Source: an uncultured Christensenella sp.
GTDB lineage: Bacteria; Bacillota; Clostridia; Christensenellales; Borkfalkiaceae
Assembly (NCBI GenBank): GCA_910577875.1
Contig: CAJTNY010000016.1
Span: forward strand, 1-38,322
Direction of reading: 5' to 3'
Length of the DNA stretch: 38,322 bases
Notes under the pieces: model-generated
Databases searched by the model: none
Seen by the model: the letters and a program-made list of their open reading frames with translations, nothing else
Told to the model about the DNA's origin: nothing
Shown here: positions 16,810 to 25,027 of the stretch, piece after piece
Numbering within the stretch: the first letter of the stretch is position 1
How the letters are laid out: each line of letters begins with the position of its first letter
Translations under genes and position numbers: made by a program

Positions 16810-18762
16810 TTAAAAAATTATCTTTTTTGCATTTTCTTCAACAACTTGCGCAATAAACTCGTCCACTGAAACGGTAGTCTTCTCTTCAACTCCGCGTTTA
16901 TTTACGTTCACCGTGCCATCTTCTGCCTCTTTATCGCCTACGACCAATACGTACGGAGTTTTTTCGAGTTTCGCTTCGCGTATTTTATAACCGATTTTTT
17001 CGTTTCTGGTATCAACCTCGCAACGTATGCCTTTAAGAATAAGCTTTTCTTCAACCTGTTTCGCATAGTCAAGCGTTCTGTCGGTGATAGGTAGAATTTT
17101 AACCTGCGTCGGACACATCCAAAGCGGGAAAGCACCTGCATATTTTTCAATAAGAAACGCAAGCGTCCTCTCGTAACAGCCGATTGAACTTCTGTGGATA
17201 ACGTAAGGATACTGTTTTGAGCCGTCTACGTCGATATACTGCATTTCAAAGCTCTCGCCCGCAGCGAAATCTATCTGAATGGTGATTAACGTATCTTCCT
17301 TTCCGTGAACGTTTTTAATCTGAATATCGAGCTTGGGTCCGTAGAAAGCCGCCTCATCATCCGCCTCGACATAGTTAATACCGATATCATCGAGAATAAC
17401 TTTCATCATCGCCTCGGTATTATTCCAAGCTTTGTCGTCGTCGATATATTTGTCCGACTTCGATTTACCCCTTTTCGAGAAACGGTACGTAACGTCGTCC
17501 CTCATTCCGAGCGCGTCGAGAATATAGTAAGATAAATCTAGACAGCGTTTGAATTCGTCTTCAACCTGTTCTTTCGTACAGATGATATGTCCGTCCGAAA
17601 GAGTAAACTGCCTTACTCTTATAAGACCATGCATTTCGCCCGATGCTTCCTTTCTGAATTCTGTCGCGGTTTCCGAATATCTGCAAGGCAAATCTCTGTA
17701 AGATTTCAAACCATTCTTAAAAATCTGGTACTGGAACGGGCATGTCATAGGACGCAATGCCATAATTTCTTCGCCTTCTGGCGACTCTCCTTGTCCGTCT
17801 ATTTCTCCCAAAATGAACATTTTATCGCGGTAGTGCGCCCAGTGTCCCGAAATTTTGTATAAATCAGACTTAGCCATATTGGGGGTTCTTGTTATCATAA
17901 AGCCGCGTTTAGCCTCTTCGTCCTCAACAAAACGCGTTAATATCTGTAATATTTTAGCCCCCTTTGGCATTAAAATCGGCAACCCCTGCCCGACAACGTC
18001 GGAAGTCATAAATATTCCGAGGTCGCGTCCGAGTTTGTTGTGGTCTCGCTTTTTAGCTTCTTCAGCCGCGGCAAGATATTCTTCAAGCTGACTCTTCTTT
18101 TCAAACGCAGTGCCGTAAATTCTGGTAAGCATTTTATTTTTTTCATTTCCGCGCCAATATGCTCCCGTAAGCGAAGTAAGCTTAAAGGCTTTGATTTTAC
18201 CCGTAGAAGGCAAATGGGGACCGCGGCACAAATCAGTGAACGTACCCTGTTTATAGAAAGAAATCACAGAATCCGCCGGCAAATCGTTAATAAGCTCTAT
18301 CTTGTATTTCTCTTTATACTTTTTCATAAGCTTCAAAGCTTCCGCGCGGGGCAGTTCGAACCTCTCTACAGGCGTATTGCTTTTAATGATTTTAAGCATT
18401 TCGCTTTCGATTTTTACAAAATCTTCCTGAGTAATCGGCGTCTTAAAATCTATGTCGTAATAGAAACCGTTTTCGATTACGGGCCCTATCGCAAGATTAC
18501 ATGTCGGATAAATATTTTTTACCGCCTGAGCAAGCACGTGCGCGCAAGTATGACGGTAAACTTCAAGCCCTTCTTTATCTTTCAAAGTTACTATTTCGAG
18601 ATTGTCACCGTCCGAAAGTCCCGAAGACAAATCGCAAAGCACGCCGTTTATTTTAGCTGCAACCGCAGAACGGGCTATACTCTCGCTGATTTTTAAAGCC
18701 GCGTCGGCACAATTTGCACCCTCGTCAAGCTGAACCGAACCATTTTTAAGTAAAATATTCAT
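16810..18762 (-). CDS. thrS: Threonyl-tRNA synthetase
   Basis: A 650-residue class II ThrRS. An N-terminal TGS domain (~1-60) is followed by the editing domain with HTCAHVLAQA and DLCRGPHLPS. The catalytic core shows MTCPFQYQIFK (zinc cysteine), RYSETATEFRKEASGEMHG (motif 2 region) and the C-terminal HRSSIGCYERTLAFLIE. The anticodon-binding domain ends the protein. It charges tRNA-Thr and clears misacylated Ser-tRNA-Thr. AGGAG precedes the ATG. Expression is under the upstream T-box, so it should rise when uncharged tRNA-Thr accumulates. Confidence 0.98.
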   Translation of the reverse strand: MNILLKNGSVQLDEGANCADAALKISESIARSAVAAKINGVLCDLSSGLSDGDNLEIVTLKDKEGLEVYRHTCAHVLAQAVKNIYPTCNLAIGPVIENGFYYDIDFKTPITQEDFVKIESEMLKIIKSNTPVERFELPRAEALKLMKKYKEKYKIELINDLPADSVISFYKQGTFTDLCRGPHLPSTGKIKAFKLTSLTGAYWRGNEKNKMLTRIYGTAFEKKSQLEEYLAAAEEAKKRDHNKLGRDLGIFMTSDVVGQGLPILMPKGAKILQILTRFVEDEEAKRGFMITRTPNMAKSDLYKISGHWAHYRDKMFILGEIDGQGESPEGEEIMALRPMTCPFQYQIFKNGLKSYRDLPCRYSETATEFRKEASGEMHGLIRVRQFTLSDGHIICTKEQVEDEFKRCLDLSYYILDALGMRDDVTYRFSKRGKSKSDKYIDDDKAWNNTEAMMKVILDDIGINYVEADDEAAFYGPKLDIQIKNVHGKEDTLITIQIDFAAGESFEMQYIDVDGSKQYPYVIHRSSIGCYERTLAFLIEKYAGAFPLWMCPTQVKILPITDRTLDYAKQVEEKLILKGIRCEVDTRNEKIGYKIREAKLEKTPYVLVVGDKEAEDGTVNVNKRGVEEKTTVSVDEFIAQVVEENAKKIIF

Positions 18763-18783
18763 AATAACATCTCCTTATCGCGC

Positions 18784-18987
18784 AAAAAAAATCCTTAAAC
18801 GATTTTTCGTTTAAGGACGCAATTTCATATGCGCGGTTCCACCTTAATTGTCTTTAATTTAAAAGACCTCTTTTAAAAAAGCCCGAAATTTACAAAGTGG
18901 TTTCCCGTTCTCCTGCCTGCTACGCGGTTCACAGCTACTCCGCGCTCTCTGAAAGCCTCTCGGCGGTACTTGTCTTTTATTCAAGCA
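18784..18987 (-). promoter_or_regulatory. T-box riboswitch (threonine) upstream of thrS
   Basis: On the minus strand the leader carries the T-box core AAGGTGGAACCGCG (18832-18846), which pairs with the tRNA acceptor end. It is followed by a terminator, TCCTTAAACG...CGTTTAAGGA plus TTTTTTTT (18784-18817). Upstream, stem I has the S-turn AGTA (18967-18970), a GAGAG element and an apical stem. On its 3' side is GGGAA-ACC-A, placing the specifier ACC at 18899-18901, a threonine codon. Uncharged tRNA-Thr should stabilise the antiterminator and allow thrS transcription. Confidence 0.93.
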
Positions 18988-18992
18988 ACTTA

Positions 18993-19021
18993 ATTCTAAT
19001 ACTTATTTTTAAATTTGTCAA
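18993..19021 (-). promoter_or_regulatory. thrS promoter
   Basis: Minus strand: -35 TTGACA (19016-19021), 17-base spacer, -10 TAGAAT (18993-18998). The -35 lies four bases after the plsY stop, so thrS is transcribed separately with the T-box leader. Confidence 0.8.
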
Positions 19022-19025
19022 CAGT

Positions 19026-19745
19026 TTATCTGAATTTTTTACGTTTTATAACCGAAGTGTGATGTTCCTCGCCCGCAAGCAGCCTGAATATATTTTTACG
19101 GTGAGCGGTCCAGGTAAGAACGTTGACAAACGCAAGAATACCGAACACCGCGATTATCCAACCGTTCAAAAGATTCGAAGAATATCTGAATATAATCAGC
19201 ACCGCCTGCCAGATTGTAAGCAATGCAACGCCAAGCAACGAACCCATAGACCCCCATTCGGTAACGGCGATATAAAATAATATTGCAAAATGGAAAACAA
19301 CGAGTACGGGGAAATACCACCATTTTTCACAAGAGAGCGCAAATACAAACATACCGAGAGTCGATGCGATACCCTTGCCCCCCTTAAATTTGAGTGTAAC
19401 CGGAAAAATATGACCTATTATAACGAAAAGACCGAAGTAGTAACGCGCAAAATCGGAAACAAGCACCTGCGTACCCGCAAAGACATAATCTTTAAAAATA
19501 AAATATCCCGCGAGTGCAGGTACCCCGCCTTTGATAACGTCGCAAAAGAAATTCAGGACGCCTATTTTCATTCCGAAAGTACGCGTCATATTCATAGTAC
19601 CGGGATTTCCGCTACCTATTTCCCTTATATCTTTTTTCTTGAAATGCGAAATAAGTACGGCGAAATTAAAACAGCCTATAAAATAACAGACAAAAGCCGC
19701 AATCAAAAACCAGTACCAGCCGTCGGAAATATAAAACTCTTTCAT
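19026..19745 (-). CDS. plsY: Glycerol-3-phosphate acyltransferase PlsY
   Basis: A 239-residue integral membrane acyltransferase that transfers acyl groups from acyl phosphate to glycerol 3-phosphate, the first step of phospholipid synthesis. The three family motifs are present: IGSGNPGTMNMTR (~43-55), LKFKGGKGIASTLG, and the C-terminal TWTAHRKNIFRLLAGEE. Several hydrophobic segments match the multi-span topology. Its ATG is one base after the der stop, in the operon DUF512-der-plsY, an order common in Clostridia. The protein is slightly longer than typical PlsY (~200 residues) in its middle region. Confidence 0.95.
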   Translation of the reverse strand: MKEFYISDGWYWFLIAAFVCYFIGCFNFAVLISHFKKKDIREIGSGNPGTMNMTRTFGMKIGVLNFFCDVIKGGVPALAGYFIFKDYVFAGTQVLVSDFARYYFGLFVIIGHIFPVTLKFKGGKGIASTLGMFVFALSCEKWWYFPVLVVFHFAILFYIAVTEWGSMGSLLGVALLTIWQAVLIIFRYSSNLLNGWIIAVFGILAFVNVLTWTAHRKNIFRLLAGEEHHTSVIKRKKFR

Positions 19746-19746
19746 A

Positions 19747-21057
19747 TCAGTCGTTCTTCTTTTCCCTCGTTAAAATTTTTATCGGCGTACCTGAAAAATC
19801 AAACGATTTCCTCAAAGTGTTATCCAGAAAACGTTCATATGAAAAGTGCAATAAATCCGTACTGTTCACGAACAGAACGAAAGTAGGCGGAGCAACCGCG
19901 ACCTGCGACGAATAATAAACTTTAAGACGTCTGCCGTTATACGACGGCGGTTCGTTCGCACGCACCGCATCCGAAATTATATCGTTTAGAATACCCGTTG
20001 CGACTCTGTAACGCGAATGCTCGTATACGGAGTTTACAAGCGAAAGAATCTTTTCGGTACGCTGACCGGTTTTTGCGGATATATATATCGATTTGAAGTA
20101 GTCCATAAACTTCAAATCTTCTTTAAGTTTACTTTCAAACTTATTTATAGTATTAGTATCCTTTTCGATAAGGTCCCACTTATTCATAACGATTACAGAA
20201 GGCTTTCCCTGTTCGTGAACATAGCCAATGATTTTGGTATCCTGTTCCGTCAAGCCGTCCGCGCTGTCGACGACTAAAAGACATACGTCAGCCCTGCGCA
20301 CCGCATCAAACGCGCGCATAACGGAATAGTATTCCACGTCGTCTTCGACTTTGCTTTTCTTTCTGATACCTGCCGTATCTATTATTGTATAATCTTTACC
20401 GTCGTAAGTAAATTTCGTATCTATCGCGTCGCGCGTGGTCCCGGCTATATTCGTGACAATCGACCTCTCGAAACCAAGAAGTTTATTCACAAGACTGCTC
20501 TTGCCCGCGTTCGGTTTACCGACGACGGCGATTTTAATGCTGTCGTCCTCTTCGGCGTCGACTTTTTCAAACCAGCTTACGGCTTCGTCGAGCACGTCGC
20601 CTATACCCGTGCCATGCTCAGCGGATACGGGATACGGCTCACCCAGCCCCAAAGAATAGAACTCGAAAACTTTTTCCTCAGAATATTCGTCTATTTTGTT
20701 CACGACAAGAATTACAGGCTTTTTCGAACGGCGGAGCATATCCGAAACGTCGTAATCAGACGTAGTGAGCCCCTCTCTTCCGTCCACAAAAAACAGTATT
20801 ACCTGCGCGGTATCGATTGCTACTTCCGCCTGTTTTTTTATTTCTTTCCACATATTATCTTCCGAGCGGAGCTCTATTCCGCCCGTATCAACCATAGAAA
20901 AAGCTTTACCTCTCCACTCGGAATCAGCGTAAAGCCTGTCGCGCGTCACCCCCGGACGGTCTTCGGTTATAGAAATTTTTCTGCCTGCAACCTTATTGAA
21001 AAACGTGCTTTTACCCACGTTCGGTCTTCCGACTATTGCTATTAACGGATTTGCCAT
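19747..21057 (-). CDS. der: Ribosome assembly GTPase Der (EngA)
   Basis: A 436-residue double GTPase. The first G domain starts AIVGRPNVGKST, with DRPGVTRDR and VDTGG. The second has AVVGKPNAGKSSL, AGTTRDAIDT, IDTAGIRKK and MNKWDL. A KH-like domain follows at the C-terminus. Der is needed for 50S subunit assembly. It starts three bases after the DUF512 gene and ends one base before plsY. Confidence 0.98.
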   Translation of the reverse strand: MANPLIAIVGRPNVGKSTFFNKVAGRKISITEDRPGVTRDRLYADSEWRGKAFSMVDTGGIELRSEDNMWKEIKKQAEVAIDTAQVILFFVDGREGLTTSDYDVSDMLRRSKKPVILVVNKIDEYSEEKVFEFYSLGLGEPYPVSAEHGTGIGDVLDEAVSWFEKVDAEEDDSIKIAVVGKPNAGKSSLVNKLLGFERSIVTNIAGTTRDAIDTKFTYDGKDYTIIDTAGIRKKSKVEDDVEYYSVMRAFDAVRRADVCLLVVDSADGLTEQDTKIIGYVHEQGKPSVIVMNKWDLIEKDTNTINKFESKLKEDLKFMDYFKSIYISAKTGQRTEKILSLVNSVYEHSRYRVATGILNDIISDAVRANEPPSYNGRRLKVYYSSQVAVAPPTFVLFVNSTDLLHFSYERFLDNTLRKSFDFSGTPIKILTREKKND

Positions 21058-21060
21058 AAA

Positions 21061-22341
21061 TCAACCTTTTATCAAACTTTTAAAAAAGTTCTCAGAACTT
21101 CTGTTTATTGTTATTTTTTTGCCTTTCAGCCTGCGTTTAAGCTGTTTAACCGTCATATCGTCCAGAAAAACGTCTTCAAATTCCCTTAGAGTATTCGAAG
21201 GAATAACGGCGCAATCGAATTTATCGGAATTTTTTTCGAGCGCGGACGCGATATCTCCGCCAGTAAGCAACCCTGTACAAGTAACGGTTCTGCCGAAAAA
21301 TTCGTTTTCGACAGGCAACGCGAAAGCTTCGAGATTGACAGCAGACAAATTTGCAAGTTTACAAAGTTTTTCAATAGTCGCAAACGCGCTCACACCCGTA
21401 ACGACCGCAACCCTTTTTTTCTTTTTCAGAACGGTTTTATAAATACCTTCGCTTGCTTCGAAAATAAATTTGCTCGTCATTCCTATTCCGTTTTCTATCT
21501 GCGAAAAGTCGCCGTAAAACTCAACGGGTTTAAATTCTCTTCCGCTTCTTATAAAATATTCATCCGCGGGCAGAATAAAATTCACTCCGAATTCGGCGTT
21601 CAGTCTGTCGCAGATATCGAGAATTTCACCTGCACTTTCTGCGGTTATATCCGATATATAAGGCAAACCGTCTCTGAATTTAGTAAGTCCCGTAGGCACG
21701 ACTGCAAGGTCGGCAACGTAAGGATACATTTCGAAAAGTTTTCTCGCGGTATATTCAAGATTTTTCCCGTCGTTTTTTTCCGGCACGATTACCGCTTGAC
21801 AGTGGACGGTGATTTTCGCCTCGGCAAGCATTTTCAACTGTCGCGTAATTTTTCCCGCAAAGCGGTTGCCAGTAAGCTCGCACCTGAGATTTTCGTCCAT
21901 CGTATGAACGGATACGTAAAGCGGAGAAAGATGAAGCCGTATTATTCTGTCCAATTCCTTATCGCTCACGTTAGTTAAAGTAACGAAATTTCCGCACATA
22001 AAACTCATAGTATAATCGTCGTCTTTTACATAAAGACTTTCGCGCATACCTTTACCCATCTGGTCAACAAAACAAAAGATACATCTGTTTCGGCAAGTAC
22101 GGATTTTCTCATTATCTTTAAAGGTTAAGCTTAAACTTTCATACTCGGCTTTTTTAATATTTATCTCGCGTTCGCTTCCGTCCCTGTCCCGAACCAGCAT
22201 TGAGAATTCTTCTTTACCGTCGTAAAAAATATAGTCAAGAGCGTCCTCCGCTTCCGCATTGTCAAAGCTGAGAATTTTAACGCCTTTTTTTAGTTTATAT
22301 TTTTTAGCAAGCCCGCCGTGAGCGGAAATTATTTCAAGCAT
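21061..22341 (-). CDS. DUF512 / radical SAM-like iron-sulfur protein
   Basis: About 426 residues. An N-terminal PDZ-like segment (LEIISAHGGLAKKYKLKKGVK) is followed by a three-cysteine cluster CRNRCIFCFVDQ (C-x3-C-x2-C, the radical SAM pattern) and then the DUF512 domain. This protein is regularly found next to der in Clostridia; its reaction is unknown. The start is taken at the ATG at 22341. A TTG 21 bases upstream is also in frame. No Shine-Dalgarno is visible, but GATAAT sits exactly six bases before this ATG, which suggests a leaderless mRNA. Confidence 0.85.
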   Translation of the reverse strand: MLEIISAHGGLAKKYKLKKGVKILSFDNAEAEDALDYIFYDGKEEFSMLVRDRDGSEREINIKKAEYESLSLTFKDNEKIRTCRNRCIFCFVDQMGKGMRESLYVKDDDYTMSFMCGNFVTLTNVSDKELDRIIRLHLSPLYVSVHTMDENLRCELTGNRFAGKITRQLKMLAEAKITVHCQAVIVPEKNDGKNLEYTARKLFEMYPYVADLAVVPTGLTKFRDGLPYISDITAESAGEILDICDRLNAEFGVNFILPADEYFIRSGREFKPVEFYGDFSQIENGIGMTSKFIFEASEGIYKTVLKKKKRVAVVTGVSAFATIEKLCKLANLSAVNLEAFALPVENEFFGRTVTCTGLLTGGDIASALEKNSDKFDCAVIPSNTLREFEDVFLDDMTVKQLKRRLKGKKITINRSSENFFKSLIKG

Positions 22342-22347
22342 AGTTTT

Positions 22348-22353
22348 ATTATC
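22348..22353 (-). promoter_or_regulatory. Candidate -10 of leaderless DUF512 mRNA
   Basis: Minus strand extended -10 TGTGATAAT, with GATAAT at 22348-22353, six bases before the ATG. A -35-like TTGATT lies about 16 bases further upstream. Transcription would begin at or next to the start codon. Confidence 0.5.
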
Positions 22354-22505
22354 ACATAGCAATGTAAAAAATCAAAGATTTTTTGCGCCGACAAGCGCCG
22401 CCGTTTTTTTGCAAAAACGCATTATTGTTTTAATACTGCGCTTAAAAACCATTGCAAACAAGTTTTTTCGCTTGTATTATAAAATATCTCGAAAGATTTG
22501 TAAAG

Positions 22506-22532
22506 AAAAAAAGTCCCCGAACAAGTCGGGGA
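22506..22532 (-). terminator. Terminator of small membrane protein gene
   Basis: Minus strand TCCCCGA...TCGGGGA hairpin (22513-22532) followed by CTTTTTTT. It closes the single-gene unit 22551-22883. The remaining gap to the DUF512 gene contains only AT-rich sequence and that gene's promoter. Confidence 0.85.
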
Positions 22533-22550
22533 TTTTAATTCGTTTATAAC

Positions 22551-22883
22551 TTACCAAATAAATGCGCCGACCAAACCGAGCACGGCACCGAGAGCAAAGC
22601 CTATAAGAGCAATCCAAAAAATTACTTTCCAAGCCGTACCCTTATATTTGACAAACTGCCAAGCGGGAATCGCGATAGCGATTATTAACGCTATATTGCC
22701 CAAAAACGTAGCGACATTGTATATCTGATTGAGTATAGCTGCCGTATGCGTGCCGTTCAGACTTTTAATCGTGTTAATCAATAAATGGATTATTCCTCCG
22801 AACAGATAAGCAAATCCCGAAATAACCATTGCCCAGAAAGCGCAAATTTCAGTCCAAGTGTGCGTTGAATATCTTCTTGACAT
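22551..22883 (-). CDS. Small membrane protein of unknown function
   Basis: A 110-residue protein starting MSRRYSTHTW. AAGGAG seven bases before this ATG fixes the start; a longer frame upstream has no such support. Three hydrophobic stretches (~8-32, ~45-68, ~82-109) predict three membrane spans, and the last is rich in Gly and Ala. I do not recognise a family. It has its own promoter (TACAAT -10 at 22916-22921) and terminator, so it is expressed alone. Confidence 0.75.
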   Translation of the reverse strand: MSRRYSTHTWTEICAFWAMVISGFAYLFGGIIHLLINTIKSLNGTHTAAILNQIYNVATFLGNIALIIAIAIPAWQFVKYKGTAWKVIFWIALIGFALGAVLGLVGAFIW

Positions 22884-22962
22884 AATAATTCTCCTTTTTC
22901 GTAATCTGTATTGACATTGTAACATTTTAATATACTTTATGCAAGCAGTTAAAAAGCGTTTT

Positions 22963-23883
22963 TCAAAGTTCTGTAAGCTTGTTTAAAATATCCGTAAAAT
23001 AGAAGGGAACAGGCGCTTCGAAATTCATTTCCCTGCCGTCCGACGGATGAGCCAAGGAAAGCCGCCAAGCGTGAAGAAGCTGTCCGTTAAGTTTAAATTT
23101 CTGTTTTTTGAATCCGTAAACGGGATCGCCGACTACCGGATGTCCGAGATATTTCGCATGAACGCGAATCTGATGCGTTCTTCCCGTCTTTAAATCAAAC
23201 CTGCAAAGCGTATAACCCGAAAACCTTTTAAGCACATTGTAATCGGTAATCGCGATTTTTCCTTTTTCGGGCGGAACTACCGCCATTTTTATTCTGTCCT
23301 GCGGATGTCTGCCTATATAAGTAGTTACAGTACCGCCGTCGGTCTTTAAATTGCCTTCCAGTAAAGCGAGGTACGTTCTCTTGCAAGTTTTTTGCGAAAT
23401 CTGTTCGGAAAGGCTTAAATGCGCCTTATCGTTCTTTGCAACGACCAGCAGTCCCGAAGTATCCTTATCTATTCTATGAACTATTCCCGGTCGTATAACA
23501 CCGTTTATTCCGCTTAAAGAATCAAGCCTGTATAAAAGCGCGTTCACAAGCGTTCCTTCCGTATTGCCGTTTCCCATGTGCACTGTCATACCCTGAGGTT
23601 TATTGATAACCGCAATGTCTTCATCCTCATAAATTATATCAAGCGGAATATCTTCAGGCTTTGCTTCGCACGCAACCGCGTCCGGTAAAAATATTTCCAA
23701 AACATCTCCCGATGCTATGCCCTGAGAGGCTTTCGAGATTTTTCCGTTTACAGTTACCATCCCGCCGTCAAACAGTTTTTTAACAGAAGAACGCGTACGC
23801 TCTTTGAAAATTCCGCACACAAACACGTCCGCCCTGTTACAATCTGTTTGAGCCGTAAAAATCTTTTTATCCATTGTCCCCAT
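22963..23883 (-). CDS. RluA/RluD-family 23S rRNA pseudouridine synthase
   Basis: A 306-residue pseudouridine synthase. An N-terminal S4 domain (RADVFVCGIFKERTRSSVKK, then VTVNGK) precedes the catalytic domain with HRIDKDTSGLLVVAK, which holds the catalytic Asp, and the later TGRTHQIRVHAKYLGHP. It isomerises specific uridines in RNA; target positions are not readable from sequence. It overlaps the end of lspA, a common pairing in Bacillota. The start may be 23883 or the ATG three codons later at 23874. Confidence 0.93.
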   Translation of the reverse strand: MGTMDKKIFTAQTDCNRADVFVCGIFKERTRSSVKKLFDGGMVTVNGKISKASQGIASGDVLEIFLPDAVACEAKPEDIPLDIIYEDEDIAVINKPQGMTVHMGNGNTEGTLVNALLYRLDSLSGINGVIRPGIVHRIDKDTSGLLVVAKNDKAHLSLSEQISQKTCKRTYLALLEGNLKTDGGTVTTYIGRHPQDRIKMAVVPPEKGKIAITDYNVLKRFSGYTLCRFDLKTGRTHQIRVHAKYLGHPVVGDPVYGFKKQKFKLNGQLLHAWRLSLAHPSDGREMNFEAPVPFYFTDILNKLTEL

Positions 23884-24517
23884 CTTTGTGTTCGTCCGCG
23901 TTATTCTGCGCTTCGCCGTCTTCGGAATTCTTCTCTATCTCTTCCGTATCATTTTCAGTTTCTGCTTTTTCCTTTTCCTTTACCTGAGCTTCTTTTGCTG
24001 TTTTCGTAAGCGGAATCAATGCCCACTCGTTTATAAACAACATATCTACTATAGCAATCACTGTGCCTATAACTATCCAGAAGTCGGCAAAATTACAGGA
24101 AACCATTCTGCCGAACATACGAAGCTCCACAAAATCACGGACTTCGAAAAAAGCAATTCTGTCTATAAGATTACCTATGGCGCCAGCTGTAATCATGGAT
24201 ATAGAAATTTTCAAAAGTATAAAACGCTCGGGCAAAACAATAAATATTGCAACAAGCAAAATCAAAAGAATAAAGGTCACTGCAATCAAAAACGGTTGAC
24301 CCCACGAAGCTTCGGATAAAAAGCTGAACGCACAGCCGGGGTTACGGCTTCCGCTTACAACCTCTATAAAATTCGGAATAACGGCAAAATTCCAGCTGTC
24401 CTTTTCTTCAAATATTTTGGTAAGCAGGTCAACGATTATAAGAACTACGCAAACGCCTATGAGTATCAGGCTTTTCCAGCCTATATTGAATTTTAATTTT
24501 TTAAATTTTTCAAGCAT
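23867..24517 (-). CDS. lspA: Lipoprotein signal peptidase II with acidic tail
   Basis: A 216-residue LspA from the ATG at 24517. It cleaves signal peptides of lipidated prolipoproteins in the membrane. Four hydrophobic spans are visible. The conserved motifs are SRNPGCAFSFL, AGAIGNLIDRI (catalytic Asp) and NFADFWIVIG (catalytic Asp). Unusually, the last ~50 residues after the fourth span form a highly charged Glu/Lys/Asp/Asn tail not typical of the family. The longer frame upstream (to 24610) runs through a terminator hairpin and is rejected. No Shine-Dalgarno exists; a -10 lies six bases before the ATG. Confidence 0.93.
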   Translation of the reverse strand: MLEKFKKLKFNIGWKSLILIGVCVVLIIVDLLTKIFEEKDSWNFAVIPNFIEVVSGSRNPGCAFSFLSEASWGQPFLIAVTFILLILLVAIFIVLPERFILLKISISMITAGAIGNLIDRIAFFEVRDFVELRMFGRMVSCNFADFWIVIGTVIAIVDMLFINEWALIPLTKTAKEAQVKEKEKAETENDTEEIEKNSEDGEAQNNADEHKDGDNG

Positions 24518-24523
24518 AGAAAT

Positions 24524-24552
24524 ATGATATATTATAGCCGTGGTTTTGTCAA
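24524..24552 (-). promoter_or_regulatory. lspA promoter, leaderless geometry
   Basis: Minus strand: -35 TTGACA (24547-24552), 17-base spacer, -10 TATCAT (24524-24529), then ATTTCT and the lspA ATG. The expected transcription start falls on the ATG. Confidence 0.65.
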
Positions 24553-24562
24553 TTAAATTATT

Positions 24563-24589
24563 AAGGCGCGCGTTTGAAACGCACGCCTT
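24563..24589 (-). terminator. Terminator after mazF
   Basis: A long GC-rich hairpin, AAGGCG-GCGTTT arms with one mismatch (24563-24589), starts five bases past the mazF stop. The following minus-strand sequence AATAATTTAATT is only moderately U-rich. Confidence 0.65.
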
Positions 24590-24593
24590 AATT

Positions 24594-24941
24594 TTATTTT
24601 TCGAAACCAAGACTTATCAATATCGCTTTATCGACTCTGGTCATAGTTATTTCGTTAAGTTCACCTATCCTTTCTTTAAGCCTGCGTTTATCCAACGTTC
24701 GTATCTGTTCGAGAAGTATAACCGAATCTTTTTGTAGCCCGTACGCGTTTGAAGGCAATTCTATATGGGTAGGCAATTTCGCTTTATTTATTTTGCTGGT
24801 CACTGCCGCCGCTATAACGGTCGGTGAATATTTGTTTCCGACGTCGTTCTGTACGACGAGAACGGGACGCACGCCCCCTTGCTCACTCCCGACTACCGGC
24901 GATAAATCAGCATAATAAAGTTCTCCTCGCTTTATAATCAT
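24594..24941 (-). CDS. mazF: MazF/NdoA-family mRNA endoribonuclease toxin
   Basis: A 115-residue MazF/PemK toxin, very close to Bacillus NdoA (EndoA): KRGELYYADLSPVVGSEQGG, RPVLVVQNDVGNKYSPT and the C-terminal LISLGFEK. The Arg/Thr active-site region is intact, so it should be an active sequence-specific ribonuclease acting on mRNA. AGAGG sits five bases before the ATG. No MazE-type antitoxin gene is present in the 86 bases upstream or next to it; the neighbours are a cation antiporter and lspA. An imperfect palindrome spans the promoter region. Its antitoxin is either elsewhere or absent. Confidence 0.92.
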   Translation of the reverse strand: MIIKRGELYYADLSPVVGSEQGGVRPVLVVQNDVGNKYSPTVIAAAVTSKINKAKLPTHIELPSNAYGLQKDSVILLEQIRTLDKRRLKERIGELNEITMTRVDKAILISLGFEK

Positions 24942-24955
24942 ATCAACCTCTTTTC

Positions 24956-24989
24956 CGGCAGTGTATATATTTTATAATATGTACTACCG
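24956..24989. repeat. Imperfect palindrome over mazF promoter region
   Basis: Arms CGGCAGTGTATAT (24956-24968) and ATATGTACTACCG (24977-24989) form a 13-base inverted repeat with one mismatch and two G-T pairs, around an AT-rich centre containing a -10-like TATAAA. It could be an operator or an RNA stem just before the mazF ribosome binding site. Confidence 0.4.
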
Positions 24990-25027
24990 CACTATTATTG
25001 TTGACAGTAACCACTCTGTTTATTCAG

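Noticed and set aside
24518..24610. Longer N-terminus for LspA
   Set aside because: It would run through the mazF terminator hairpin and the lspA promoter, and it adds residues before the first membrane span.
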